From the IMG/VR virus record IMGVR_UViG_3300034062_007046, positions 1-64,000 of that record: a stretch of 64,000 bases of DNA; one strand, 5' to 3'. Under the pieces are notes generated by a model, which was given only the letters and a program-made list of their open reading frames with translations, did no database searches and was not told the DNA's origin. The position numbers were made by a program, and so were the translations under genes. The stretch is from a virus. Of the stretch, positions 24,401-33,413 are shown in pieces (the stretch's first letter is position 1; each line of letters begins with the position of its first letter).

Positions 24401-27400
24401 AGAATATAAAAACTTATCTTATTTAAGAAAGTTGTTCTTTGAAAAGGTTCAAAATGAACCAAGCTTCGAAAGATTCATAGAATTCTATAAGTGGATCGAT
24501 TCTTCTATCTCTATGATGATAGCACAGCTTGTACCAGCTTCTGCAAACATATCAGAAAACGTTCGAAACGTTGTTGAAAGCCATTTATTAGAGAGAAATA
24601 AATACGAAAATAAACTTCCAACAATAGAAGCAAAGGGTGAAATAACAGCTACTACGAGTAACTTTAGAACTTATGGTAACCCAAATGATCAACGCGCGCC
24701 TAACAATCCAACTGGCAGCACTTGGTTAAAGCTTAGAGCAGAAAGAACACACCCATTAGTTACATCTGGCGATGCAAATACAGACGCAAATAGAGAAACT
24801 ATTAGAGAAGTTTTAATCGGAAAAAATTTAAATAAAGTTCCTAAACAATATGATACGCAAACGCAACAGTTTTATGAAGGCAAAAGAGATTTAGTCAGAG
24901 GTTACGCCTCCATAAATACAATTAGCAGTAGCTTGTTAGAAAACCCAGAAGACTCAATAAGACCAGTGACTGTTGAAAATAGTAGATTCACATCAGATTT
25001 TCAATTTGCAAGCGCGAGCGTAACTGGTTCTGGGCAAATATTAAAAAAAGATAACAAAATCGGTAATTTTAGGAATACATATGAATATTTCCAAACGTCT
25101 GGTCGTTCAGATGTTAATTTAAAACTACCAGAAGTAGCGGAACAGCTATTGAGTTCTTCTACAGAGAGCGCAGTTGACGGAATTTTTGAAAGAACACTGC
25201 CAACAAGACCAGTAGTTAAGACTGTAATAGTTGAAAAATTCTCTGCTCCCGGTGGTCCTGAAGTTATGAGTAGGGGATATTTGGATGCCGCCTCTGAAGA
25301 ATTTTCTGTATATAACGGACTAAACAACAGAAATTCTTTGGTCAGAAAAAATTTGAATAAATGGTCAGCAGAATCCGCAAGCATTGATGTAGAGAGTCCG
25401 TCATATCACAAAGTAAACAAAAATACTGGCTATACAGTAAATGATAACGGTACTTCTAATCCTCAATATGATAACAGCTTTATCCAACATCAAATTCCAA
25501 GAAGCGATGCACAATATTCTTGGATTACTGCCTCTTTGATTAGCAAGCCAAGCGCAAGCGGATACTTCAGCGAATACGATAATTTAAATGTTTATAATAG
25601 CAGTTCTGCTCAGTTCCTCTCTGCTTCCGTTTCTGGTTCAAGCACGCTTGATTTTATTGGATTAAATACAAATATTCAAGTTGTAGCTGATGAAGCAACC
25701 AATACTCTTTCTGCTTCAAATGTAAGCGATTTAAACAAATACTTATTGAATATCAACGGTCCTTACGGAAATGCTTCATGGAAGCAAATTCGTCAATCAT
25801 TTAATAAGATTGTTAGCCTTTCAAGAAAAAACAATAGAATTTTGGTGCAAGACCGCCCGCAACAAAAAACAAAAAATGAAAAAGGCTTCCTAAGATTTTT
25901 TACACCAAGACAAAGCGACACATTTACAAGCTATATAGAGCCACCAGTTTCATATAACCTACCAATGACCCACGTTGTATCAGTCACTGGCTCTAAGTTG
26001 CCAATTGAAATTGTCAGCACATACGACAATAACAAAGAAAAACTTGCTAATGAAGCCTTAATAAAAGTTTTGGGCGTAAAAGAAAGAACAGAACCACAAA
26101 CTCACGATGTTTTAAAGAATCTTGAAAATGGCTTATATGAGCCAAGACCTTCAATAAAAGAAGTTGTCTATCAGCAAAATATATTTCCAAGAAAAGATAA
26201 AGTCGGTACAAAAGAGACAAGAACAAGACCAGAATATGCAGAAGTCGCTGGTACAGGTTCAAATGGATATGATCGCAATATAGCAAAGATTAGAAGCTTC
26301 TGGAGAAATAACGTAAATAATAGAATTAGAACTATTGGTAGTGGAATTACTGGGTCTATCAATTCATTAAATTATCCAAGGCTACAATCAAATACTTCAT
26401 CACTATCGTTTCAAGGAGCTTTTATCAACACGATTTTTACTTACGAGCCTACTGGTACAATAACTTATACAGCTTCTTTAACGAACGAAATAGACACGGT
26501 CTGGAGTATTGACAATGAATATACCAATTTTTCATCGTCTGTACTGAGCAGCTCTTCGCAGGTCTCAGCCAATTACACATATTCAAGTTCTTATTTTGGC
26601 GAATTGTCAACATATAAGCTTCACGAAAAAATATTATTAAACTTACAGCCAAGTGGTACATATACAACTGAGAGTGTCGTGAACTCGGTCGGTGCCGCTT
26701 CTACTAAATATAAATTTACGTATCAAAGCGGAAGCTACCGGGTTATACCAAGACCACAATTCGCATTTTTTGATAATCCATATGCGTCAAGAAATGATTT
26801 TTCATCATTAACGAATCGCAGTGCTTCATTATATTATTTTGATGTTTTGCCTTACAAAACCAATGTTTTATCTAATAATTCTCCTTGGTATGATTCTTAT
26901 GAAGATTTTTTTGAAGATATAAAACCTTATTCAAAAAAGTATTCTTTAGCACCAGAATATAAAATCAATAATTTAATTGATTTTTATTTTAAGGAAAATA
27001 ATGGAAATTTTGATGTGCCGCTTACAGCAAGCTATTTATCGTTGGACGGCGCTTCAGCGGACTACGACGCAGTACAAACTGGTTATAATTCGTCCGATGA
27101 ATTAAATAATTTTATTTTTGAGCAAGATAACGGAGAAAAAAGCATTAAAATAAAAATTAATGCCGTCAAAAAGCTATTGCCATATAAAGGTTTTTATCCT
27201 CAAGAAAGAGCCGTTCAAGTTGTAGATTATTTTAGGGATTCTTTCTTTGGGCTGACTGACCAGCAAATTTTAACTGGTTCATTTTCAACATCTCCATCAA
27301 CAACAAGTGGATCGACTCCTGTTGATCAGCAAATAGCAACAGTTTTACAGCCATATTTTGCCCCTGGAGTATTGTTTAATACCATTAAGGCAGGCGTAGC

Positions 27401-29378
27401 GGTTCACTTTCCTACTATAATAACAAGTTCTGATTACGACGCCACCTCAGTTCCAAGTTATTTGACTGCTTCTAATAATACTAATTTAGTTAGTAACGCA
27501 ACAATAATAGAAGCGGGAAGAGCTGTCGATGTTGGTCCTTTTAGTTATTTGTTGCCAAACACAAATTATAATTTTCCTTTTGAATCTTTGTTAGATATAG
27601 ACAACTCTATTCCATCCGAATTTAGAAACGAAGACTATAGTTTAATATTATTGAATCAAAGATCTATGGGAATGGATTATTTAAGCGGAACAATTAGAGA
27701 TAGAATACGCTTTCCTTCTGTCTCTATTAAAGACGATTTTTCTGATATAAATAAAAATTGGAGCGAAAAAAATCCTTTGTATAGGTTGGCGATAAATAAT
27801 TTCCTTTCAGAAATCGTAGATTTTTTCTTGTTAGACGGAAAATTGAATAATTTTACCTCAAAGCCACTAAAAAATGTTTCTGTTATAAGCGGAACAACCT
27901 ACTATATGGATGTATATTTCGATAAAAACCCTGAGCACAAACACTTTATAGTAAAAAACTTTCAAGGAGAACTACCCAAAGAGAATTCACCTAATTCTTT
28001 GCATTTTGCGCTCGTTGATGAGAATGCTGTTTATTCTCCTTTTTTTAATTTATTAGGAGAAGAGCCAATAAGACTTTCTATGCCTATTGGTTATACTACT
28101 TTTGCTCCTCCATACTCTTTAGGAAAAAATAAAGCAACCCTATCGTATACAGCAAAACAAACAGGTTTAGTATCCTTAAAAGACATTTTGGAAGAATTGC
28201 AGGTACAATACAGATTTAGTTGGTTCGCTGAAGATATACAAGCTAATCTTCCGTATTTTATGCCGTTATCAGCCAGTATAAATTTCAAGCAGTTAAAAGA
28301 AAATAAATTAGTAACTTATGATGAATTTGGAAATACCGTTGAAGTCTCTGATAACCCGGACGTTGATTCGTTTATTTGGTCTATTCAAACTAAATTTGAA
28401 ACACCTGTGTTAAACTTTAATAATGATCTTAATAGGTCGCAATTAATAAATATAACAAGTAGTTCTAACAATTTGACATCCATACAGAAAAATATTATTG
28501 GTTTGTGGAGCGGCTATGGGGAAGTACCAAAAAGCGGCGCGGCAATAAAATTTGGCATAGAGGAGACCTATCAAGAAGTTTATGATTCTTTAACCGGCTC
28601 ATTAATAAAATTGTGCGGGTTTAGACCAGCAGTAAAAGATATAGGCAGAATAGCGAGCAGTAAAGAAATAAGTGAAGCTGTTGTTATTATACCTTACGTT
28701 GAATTAGGTGGAGAAAATCTTAATTCAACGAATAATATTGCATTAAATATTTTAGGAATACCTGGGGAAAATGACATTAACGGACTATCTGTTGGAAACG
28801 GTCCATTCTACTTCTCAGTTAACAAAAATACTATAAATGAATTATTAGATGCTCAATTTGATGCATCATCTGTTGAGCAATTACAAAAATTAACTGCCAA
28901 AACAAAAAATATTAATAATTCAATTATTAAAACGATTAATAGTATGACAAAATACAATATACCGCCTCATTTAGACTGGGTGCAAAATAAAAACATCGAA
29001 CCTTTTGTTATGTATATTGCAGAATTTAAAGAAACTTTAGATCAGCAAGATTTAGCAGATATCTGGCAGGGGTTGATGCCGAAAATAGCCAGAAATTGTA
29101 AACTTGATGAAAACTTCATAGAACATCCTTTGAAGGAAGACGAATTTTTTCATGGCAAGTCGATCCCAGCGGGAGTTAAATTTAAGATTTTCAAAGTTAA
29201 GAAAAAAGCAAAGAAAAGCTACTATGATTTAACCGATGATTCAAGTGATGACACAAGGTTTAGATTCGATTTCGCAAATCAGAAAACAACGCCTGATTAT
29301 TCATTTAATTATCCTTATGATTTCTTTTCTTTAGTTGAGCTAATTAATATCGAGACTTCAACTAAAAATAAAAAATAG
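21402..29378 (+). CDS. Giant baseplate protein with I/gp7-type KGT motif and two LamG-like modules (2658 aa)
   Basis: This 2658-residue protein follows the gp25- and gp6-like genes, the place of P2 I or T4 gp7. Residues about 159-303 form a LamG/concanavalin-like module (NTVEFWYKESG, NNWHHYAFSV, DEFRFWKEARSS). Residues about 430-570 hold helical wedge-like sequence with YKSKGTEKSLRNLIRCFG, where K539-G540-T541 resembles the KGT motif of tail protein I. A second LamG-like module lies at about 612-830 (NNKWNLAVRI, SSVRFWHDYLND). The remainder is beta- and Ser-rich. It could be a wedge protein carrying carbohydrate-binding domains. There is no convincing Shine-Dalgarno. Confidence 0.78.
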   Translation: MSIKDLFGKKSEGIVASQQVQSLYDDAESEGFLTEKRKENERFLPSVDFLTASNFARYGSAEKYYSDAIKNIYQTYPYDGSKKEKTEWRNSVSQLDLYVLDNIYPKTTGYVIFNSSSQQYVTVKGGPNTASSGKFVDANIYDLSKNRESNLALNPLNLGNTVEFWYKESGSNASTYALFDLWNGASSGSVSYTRFLIEKVSSGFRLTYCSGTSGVQNASIAYTHDINNWHHYAFSVNSASTGLNLCLYVDGDLVNNSITGSAFYEIANNANSIANLGAYRTGSAVYVNGAFDEFRFWKEARSSKKISRYWFTNVDGGANTDDSNTELGIYFKFNEGILSYNSVNQYDTQCLDYSGRISNGSIINYTVAVRSTGSALESYSSDFVEQKDPVVYSIHPDVQAVLTEYSQLGFEHDKINNSSIYKSIPSWITEQQEDIQGEDLSNLTQIISSYFDTLHLQIENLTKLKDIKYFSDGEKPLPFINKILSSYNFNNLEIFNNTTFLEDLLSRNETDEFEESLFDIKNTIYQNIYNNLIYIYKSKGTEKSLRNLIRCFGVDDELVKINLYADNAQYNLTNKYQYVSTPKKFVDFNDEDRFEAVVYQKAFSGDSNTRGYIKGESSGKLSYIPVTLQAEIIFPKKVDYDNPNYIIPEFTTVSLFGVHTANNNQNILTWGNDEFNFQVYAEKRNFESKDVYFRLSGSLSGSSFQLTSSWYNETYDNNKWNLAVRIKPQKIENVDLVSGSSTGDYVVEFVGFNTTLDNIDDSFILSASIPEANAKSALSKNKRVYAGAHYQDFDPMQLMAKTDVKISSVRFWHDYLNDEEIKNHSYDSSNFGREYPYWNAFLTQTDANSLMLTKADLLTLNWDFAVVTGSDSSGEFLVEDASSGSVAAATKYGVGWLGDILFYRHTGLGTQFYPSDSQVVNKEFIYSAKLQTPETLAGSDLIQIRNTDDIESTRNTKPVTYFYSVEKSMSQVINNEIINWFSTINAFNNLIGDPSERYRREYKNLSYLRKLFFEKVQNEPSFERFIEFYKWIDSSISMMIAQLVPASANISENVRNVVESHLLERNKYENKLPTIEAKGEITATTSNFRTYGNPNDQRAPNNPTGSTWLKLRAERTHPLVTSGDANTDANRETIREVLIGKNLNKVPKQYDTQTQQFYEGKRDLVRGYASINTISSSLLENPEDSIRPVTVENSRFTSDFQFASASVTGSGQILKKDNKIGNFRNTYEYFQTSGRSDVNLKLPEVAEQLLSSSTESAVDGIFERTLPTRPVVKTVIVEKFSAPGGPEVMSRGYLDAASEEFSVYNGLNNRNSLVRKNLNKWSAESASIDVESPSYHKVNKNTGYTVNDNGTSNPQYDNSFIQHQIPRSDAQYSWITASLISKPSASGYFSEYDNLNVYNSSSAQFLSASVSGSSTLDFIGLNTNIQVVADEATNTLSASNVSDLNKYLLNINGPYGNASWKQIRQSFNKIVSLSRKNNRILVQDRPQQKTKNEKGFLRFFTPRQSDTFTSYIEPPVSYNLPMTHVVSVTGSKLPIEIVSTYDNNKEKLANEALIKVLGVKERTEPQTHDVLKNLENGLYEPRPSIKEVVYQQNIFPRKDKVGTKETRTRPEYAEVAGTGSNGYDRNIAKIRSFWRNNVNNRIRTIGSGITGSINSLNYPRLQSNTSSLSFQGAFINTIFTYEPTGTITYTASLTNEIDTVWSIDNEYTNFSSSVLSSSSQVSANYTYSSSYFGELSTYKLHEKILLNLQPSGTYTTESVVNSVGAASTKYKFTYQSGSYRVIPRPQFAFFDNPYASRNDFSSLTNRSASLYYFDVLPYKTNVLSNNSPWYDSYEDFFEDIKPYSKKYSLAPEYKINNLIDFYFKENNGNFDVPLTASYLSLDGASADYDAVQTGYNSSDELNNFIFEQDNGEKSIKIKINAVKKLLPYKGFYPQERAVQVVDYFRDSFFGLTDQQILTGSFSTSPSTTSGSTPVDQQIATVLQPYFAPGVLFNTIKAGVAVHFPTIITSSDYDATSVPSYLTASNNTNLVSNATIIEAGRAVDVGPFSYLLPNTNYNFPFESLLDIDNSIPSEFRNEDYSLILLNQRSMGMDYLSGTIRDRIRFPSVSIKDDFSDINKNWSEKNPLYRLAINNFLSEIVDFFLLDGKLNNFTSKPLKNVSVISGTTYYMDVYFDKNPEHKHFIVKNFQGELPKENSPNSLHFALVDENAVYSPFFNLLGEEPIRLSMPIGYTTFAPPYSLGKNKATLSYTAKQTGLVSLKDILEELQVQYRFSWFAEDIQANLPYFMPLSASINFKQLKENKLVTYDEFGNTVEVSDNPDVDSFIWSIQTKFETPVLNFNNDLNRSQLINITSSSNNLTSIQKNIIGLWSGYGEVPKSGAAIKFGIEETYQEVYDSLTGSLIKLCGFRPAVKDIGRIASSKEISEAVVIIPYVELGGENLNSTNNIALNILGIPGENDINGLSVGNGPFYFSVNKNTINELLDAQFDASSVEQLQKLTAKTKNINNSIIKTINSMTKYNIPPHLDWVQNKNIEPFVMYIAEFKETLDQQDLADIWQGLMPKIARNCKLDENFIEHPLKEDEFFHGKSIPAGVKFKIFKVKKKAKKSYYDLTDDSSDDTRFRFDFANQKTTPDYSFNYPYDFFSLVELINIETSTKNKK

Positions 29379-29390
29379 TGGGAACAATTA

Positions 29391-30371
29391 ATGTCATTTT
29401 TTGATTCAAAGCAAGAAGTTTTAAATATTGAATTAACTCAATATGGGAAATACCTTCTATCAAAGGGTAAATTTAGTCCATCTTACTATGCTTTTTTTGA
29501 TGATGACGTTGTATATGACAGTTTATATATGAACGTTACCGAGTCGCAGAACTATTCCCAAGATAGAATCCTTAATGAAACTCCAATTTCAAAGCCAACT
29601 TACAACTTTTCTTCTGTTGAACAAGACGTTAATGAACAACAAAAATTAATAATTACGGAGAATTTAGAAGGTTTAAAAAAATTAGAAGACGGAATAAAAT
29701 CCTTAAGTAACACTTCGCAAGCAAGTGTTTTGCCTTTAGGAACCAGCGCCTTTAATTCGGAGTACTATCCAGCGTGGAGCATTAAAGTTGTTAGCGGAAG
29801 CATTGAAAGAACAGAGGAGTATTTAGATAATTCTTTAGTTGCTGATCTAAAAGGTGTTCTAATGCCGTATCTGAGAGTGCCACAAATATCGTGCGCCACT
29901 TCAAGTTATGGTATAAATGCCGTTACTTCTCTTATAAATAATAAAGATGACGTTTTAGTAGAAATATTTATAGACGAAGATAATTCAATTTTTCTAACTG
30001 GCGATAAAAAGAACTTGACAAATATTTTTGATATTTTAGAAGAAAATGTTGAAGATAAAAAAGAAAATTTTGATATAGAAGTTTTTATAGAAGAAGAAAG
30101 AACAAAGGCAGACGGTACATCTGAAAAATATTTAAATAAATTATATTTTTTTAAGAAGCCAACAAATATAAAAAATAACATTTTATTAGACGAATATATT
30201 TATAAAGAAGCAGAGAACGCCGTACCAGACGAAACAAATGTAGAATATTATTTTGATCTGCTTATAGATAATGAAATAGATCTCCCACCAGAAGCAAAAT
30301 TGGGTATTGGAGCAGATATTTATTCTTCAACTATTACTGAGGCGGATAAGCCATTTGGTGAGGATTGCTAA
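29391..30371 (+). CDS. Virion structural protein, paralog of the gene at 35425
   Basis: The 326-aa protein begins SFFDSKQEVLNIELTQYGKY and continues LLSKGKFSPSYYAFFDDDVVYDSLY. This N-terminal 50-residue element is shared with the 326-aa protein at 35425, while the rest differs. Residues about 70-250 are acidic and helical (KKLEDGIKSLSN, DILEENVEDKKENFDIEVF). I recall this N-terminal element in structural proteins of aquatic myoviruses, without a firm function. The 3' end is TAATG with the next gene. A weak GGGA precedes the ATG. Confidence 0.72.
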   Translation: MSFFDSKQEVLNIELTQYGKYLLSKGKFSPSYYAFFDDDVVYDSLYMNVTESQNYSQDRILNETPISKPTYNFSSVEQDVNEQQKLIITENLEGLKKLEDGIKSLSNTSQASVLPLGTSAFNSEYYPAWSIKVVSGSIERTEEYLDNSLVADLKGVLMPYLRVPQISCATSSYGINAVTSLINNKDDVLVEIFIDEDNSIFLTGDKKNLTNIFDILEENVEDKKENFDIEVFIEEERTKADGTSEKYLNKLYFFKKPTNIKNNILLDEYIYKEAENAVPDETNVEYYFDLLIDNEIDLPPEAKLGIGADIYSSTITEADKPFGEDC

Positions 30372-33300
30372 TGTTTTTTAAATTGTCTAATGAACAAATA
30401 TCCGCCGTTAGAAAAGAAACGTTCCCAGAACCAGAAACGTTTTCAATAAAAAATTGTATTTTTAAAACCTCTGGAACCGATACAGTTGCCGATTTAGAAA
30501 TTTTATTAAATGATTCATTAGAAAAACCAAAAATTTTTAAAAAACAAGCAGAGAAGAATTATATAAAATTAAAAGTATTTCAAATTCTCTCTGGCGATAT
30601 GAAAGGCGAGCTTCTACAGTCAACTGATATCGTACAAATAGAAGAAATTATTAAAAAATATGGTGTAGAATATAAAGAACTGTTTGCTTGTGCTGATTTT
30701 ATAGGAAGCAAAACAGACGAAAACGATCATATCGTGGAAGGAAGCAACATAACTTTAAAGTATAATACCAATATGGTATTTTCAAAAAAAGATATTGGAT
30801 TTCTTTCATTCGGCATGGTATTTTATTATAATTTTAGAGAATATTCGATTCAAGAAAATATCTCTGAGAAGCATATAATCAAAGAAACTCTTTCAAGCAA
30901 TCTAAAAATTGTTGATGTCTTTAACTCTGAAGGTAAAAATGTAAATATTGACATAGTTCAGGATTTGAGGGTGGTTAACAAAGTGTTTAGTAACAAAGAC
31001 TCACTAAACAGTCTCAGCGACAAAGTTAACATAGAGCAAAAAGTTTTAAAACTTCAGTCGCAACCCAAAAAAACGCCTAATAATACACAATTTTTCTCTT
31101 CACTTTATAATTCAAGAGACGCTCTGGGAAATTTAAATATACTATTTTTTATGGATTATAAAAAAATAATTGAAAATTATTCTAATTTTACTAATATAAT
31201 TCAAAACAGTGAATTTTCATCGGAAGTTTTGAAAAACTGTAAAATAAGCTCTTTAAAAATCGTAAGAAGGCAGATGGAATTTTCAAAAGAGAGCAAAAAA
31301 AGATTTATACCTAAAAGATTGCCTCAAGAAACAGTTGTGTCTACGTCGCAAGATAAAAATAATGGTTTAGTAGCACTCGCGCCTGTTGAAAATAACCTTG
31401 CTTCTATTTCCGAGAATAGCATCCTATCAGAGTTTAGAGCTATAGAAGTAGTAGATAAAACCGTATATAAATCTAAGAGATCTTTTTACCAATATGGTAT
31501 TGAACTTAATGTAAATGATGGTTTTTATGCTTATCTTAAAGATATAAAAGAGCAATTAAATTTTAACGTAAAAGCATTTAAAGACTATTATCAAGAAACA
31601 ACAAAAATTATTAAAACCAACAATCAGACATCGCAACGCGGCTTCCAAAAGCAGATGTCAATTGGATACTATGATCCAATTTTAAACTCGTTCTCAAGAA
31701 CATTTGCAGAAGAAGTCTTCCCGGAACTATACGAAGAAAAAATATTAAAATCCGTTTCTTTTCTCGTTTCTTCATTAAAACTTTTTGGTTCCTTAAATTC
31801 ACAAGAAGATGAATTATTAAAATCCCTTATAGCCTTAGCGAGTCCAATTAGCACAAATAGCGACACGATATTATATTTTATAAGAATCTATGAAAAATTT
31901 ATAAGTCAAGTAGAAAATATATTAAAAAACCTATCTAATACGTCGTTTTCCTTACAATACTGGTTCGATAAAGAAGTTATAGATGCAAGTGAAAATCCAG
32001 CCGTTGGATATGGTTTTTTTAATAAAAATACTGCTGGCGTGTCGAAGATTAGTAACTTGACCTTAGAGACAAAAATAGCTACAGATACAAGAGAATATGT
32101 TAAAAACAATTCTATACCAACAGAAAAAGAAAATTACAAATATTCAAGCGTTTGTCCAACTTTTATAAGTACAATAAACAAAAAAATGTCTTTGTCGTCA
32201 ATTAAAGACATAACAAACGAAGATTTTAGAGAGATGGAATTAGAAATAAAAAGATATAATTCCATCGGAGCCTCGGAGCCCCAACCATTCCTTGATGATG
32301 ATTTGCAAGTTGTAAATGAAAAAAAGCTTGTTACGAACTTAAAAACAGAAAAATTAATGAATAAATTCTCATTTTTTACAAAAAATCGAGCATTAAATCT
32401 AAGCGATCTTTCTAAGATTAAACGAAAAGCAAACGAAAATTCTGAAAAAGTTAACACGGACATAGACCCAGAACTATTGTTTTTAGGAATGTTAAAAAAT
32501 TCAACAAAAAAACCAGTTTTTAAACCAATAACCCCTTATCTTATTTTTAATACAGGTGGCATCCTAAAGCCAATTCTTTCTCTGAGAGATAGGAAATACA
32601 GAGAAGATATTCCAATTCAAATTTACAGTTTATTAAACAAAACTGATACTTTTTTTACTGAATTTGGTATTAAATATTTAACAGATTTAGAGAATAATTC
32701 TAAATTTTTGTTACTTTATAACACAATCCATCAAATAGAAATTTTAGATATTTCAAAAAATGTAAAAGACGAAAAATGGAAATTATTAACAAAAGATATT
32801 TATAATTCCATACCTCAAAATTCAAAAGTATTGTGCAAGCTTAAGTTATTCCAAGATGTTGATTCAAGTATCACTTCATTCGAGGAAATCAGCCTGCCTA
32901 TTTATGACAAATACTTTATTTTAGAAAAAAATGTTTCGCAACAGGACATAGATAAAAGTTTAGAGTTTGTTAAAAAAACTTTTGATTTTTCTGTTTTAAG
33001 AACAGCAAGCACTATAGCCTTTAATCTATCTCCAAATATATTTAAAGCGCAACCAATTAGAAGAGTGACGCAGATTATAAATCGTGCTGCAATACCAAGA
33101 TTGGGTAATCAAACACGAACTATCGCCCCAGCCCAAACGACTGGCGCTTTAGCTAATATTAATCAGCAAAGAGCTAATATACCAAGCACCACATCTCCGC
33201 TCGCTACGGTTATGCAGCCGCAATCAAATGCAACCAAGCCATTACAACAAGTCAACGCGACTGCGTCAAACGATATTGCTACTACAGTGCTACAAGAGCC

Positions 33301-33394
33301 AACTTCAACAAAAGAAAATGAAAAAACCGCAGTTACAAAAAATAACTTTTTAAATAAAATACTAAAATCAGCTATTATTAATAAAGATAAATAA
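30371..33394 (+). CDS. Large virion structural protein (1007 aa), function unknown
   Basis: The start is taken as ATG at 30371, which shares an A with the upstream TAA and has GAGG at 30360-30363; a TTG two codons upstream is less likely. The protein is mixed helical and beta (FFKLSNEQISAVRKETF at the start). The last about 110 residues are low-complexity Pro/Thr/Gln/Asn-rich (AQTTGALANINQQRAN and similar), suggesting a flexible tail. Its place among baseplate and fibre genes implies a virion role. No named family recognised. Confidence 0.72.
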   Translation: MFFKLSNEQISAVRKETFPEPETFSIKNCIFKTSGTDTVADLEILLNDSLEKPKIFKKQAEKNYIKLKVFQILSGDMKGELLQSTDIVQIEEIIKKYGVEYKELFACADFIGSKTDENDHIVEGSNITLKYNTNMVFSKKDIGFLSFGMVFYYNFREYSIQENISEKHIIKETLSSNLKIVDVFNSEGKNVNIDIVQDLRVVNKVFSNKDSLNSLSDKVNIEQKVLKLQSQPKKTPNNTQFFSSLYNSRDALGNLNILFFMDYKKIIENYSNFTNIIQNSEFSSEVLKNCKISSLKIVRRQMEFSKESKKRFIPKRLPQETVVSTSQDKNNGLVALAPVENNLASISENSILSEFRAIEVVDKTVYKSKRSFYQYGIELNVNDGFYAYLKDIKEQLNFNVKAFKDYYQETTKIIKTNNQTSQRGFQKQMSIGYYDPILNSFSRTFAEEVFPELYEEKILKSVSFLVSSLKLFGSLNSQEDELLKSLIALASPISTNSDTILYFIRIYEKFISQVENILKNLSNTSFSLQYWFDKEVIDASENPAVGYGFFNKNTAGVSKISNLTLETKIATDTREYVKNNSIPTEKENYKYSSVCPTFISTINKKMSLSSIKDITNEDFREMELEIKRYNSIGASEPQPFLDDDLQVVNEKKLVTNLKTEKLMNKFSFFTKNRALNLSDLSKIKRKANENSEKVNTDIDPELLFLGMLKNSTKKPVFKPITPYLIFNTGGILKPILSLRDRKYREDIPIQIYSLLNKTDTFFTEFGIKYLTDLENNSKFLLLYNTIHQIEILDISKNVKDEKWKLLTKDIYNSIPQNSKVLCKLKLFQDVDSSITSFEEISLPIYDKYFILEKNVSQQDIDKSLEFVKKTFDFSVLRTASTIAFNLSPNIFKAQPIRRVTQIINRAAIPRLGNQTRTIAPAQTTGALANINQQRANIPSTTSPLATVMQPQSNATKPLQQVNATASNDIATTVLQEPTSTKENEKTAVTKNNFLNKILKSAIINKDK

Positions 33395-33413
33395 TAGCAG
33401 GTAAATCCATAAT

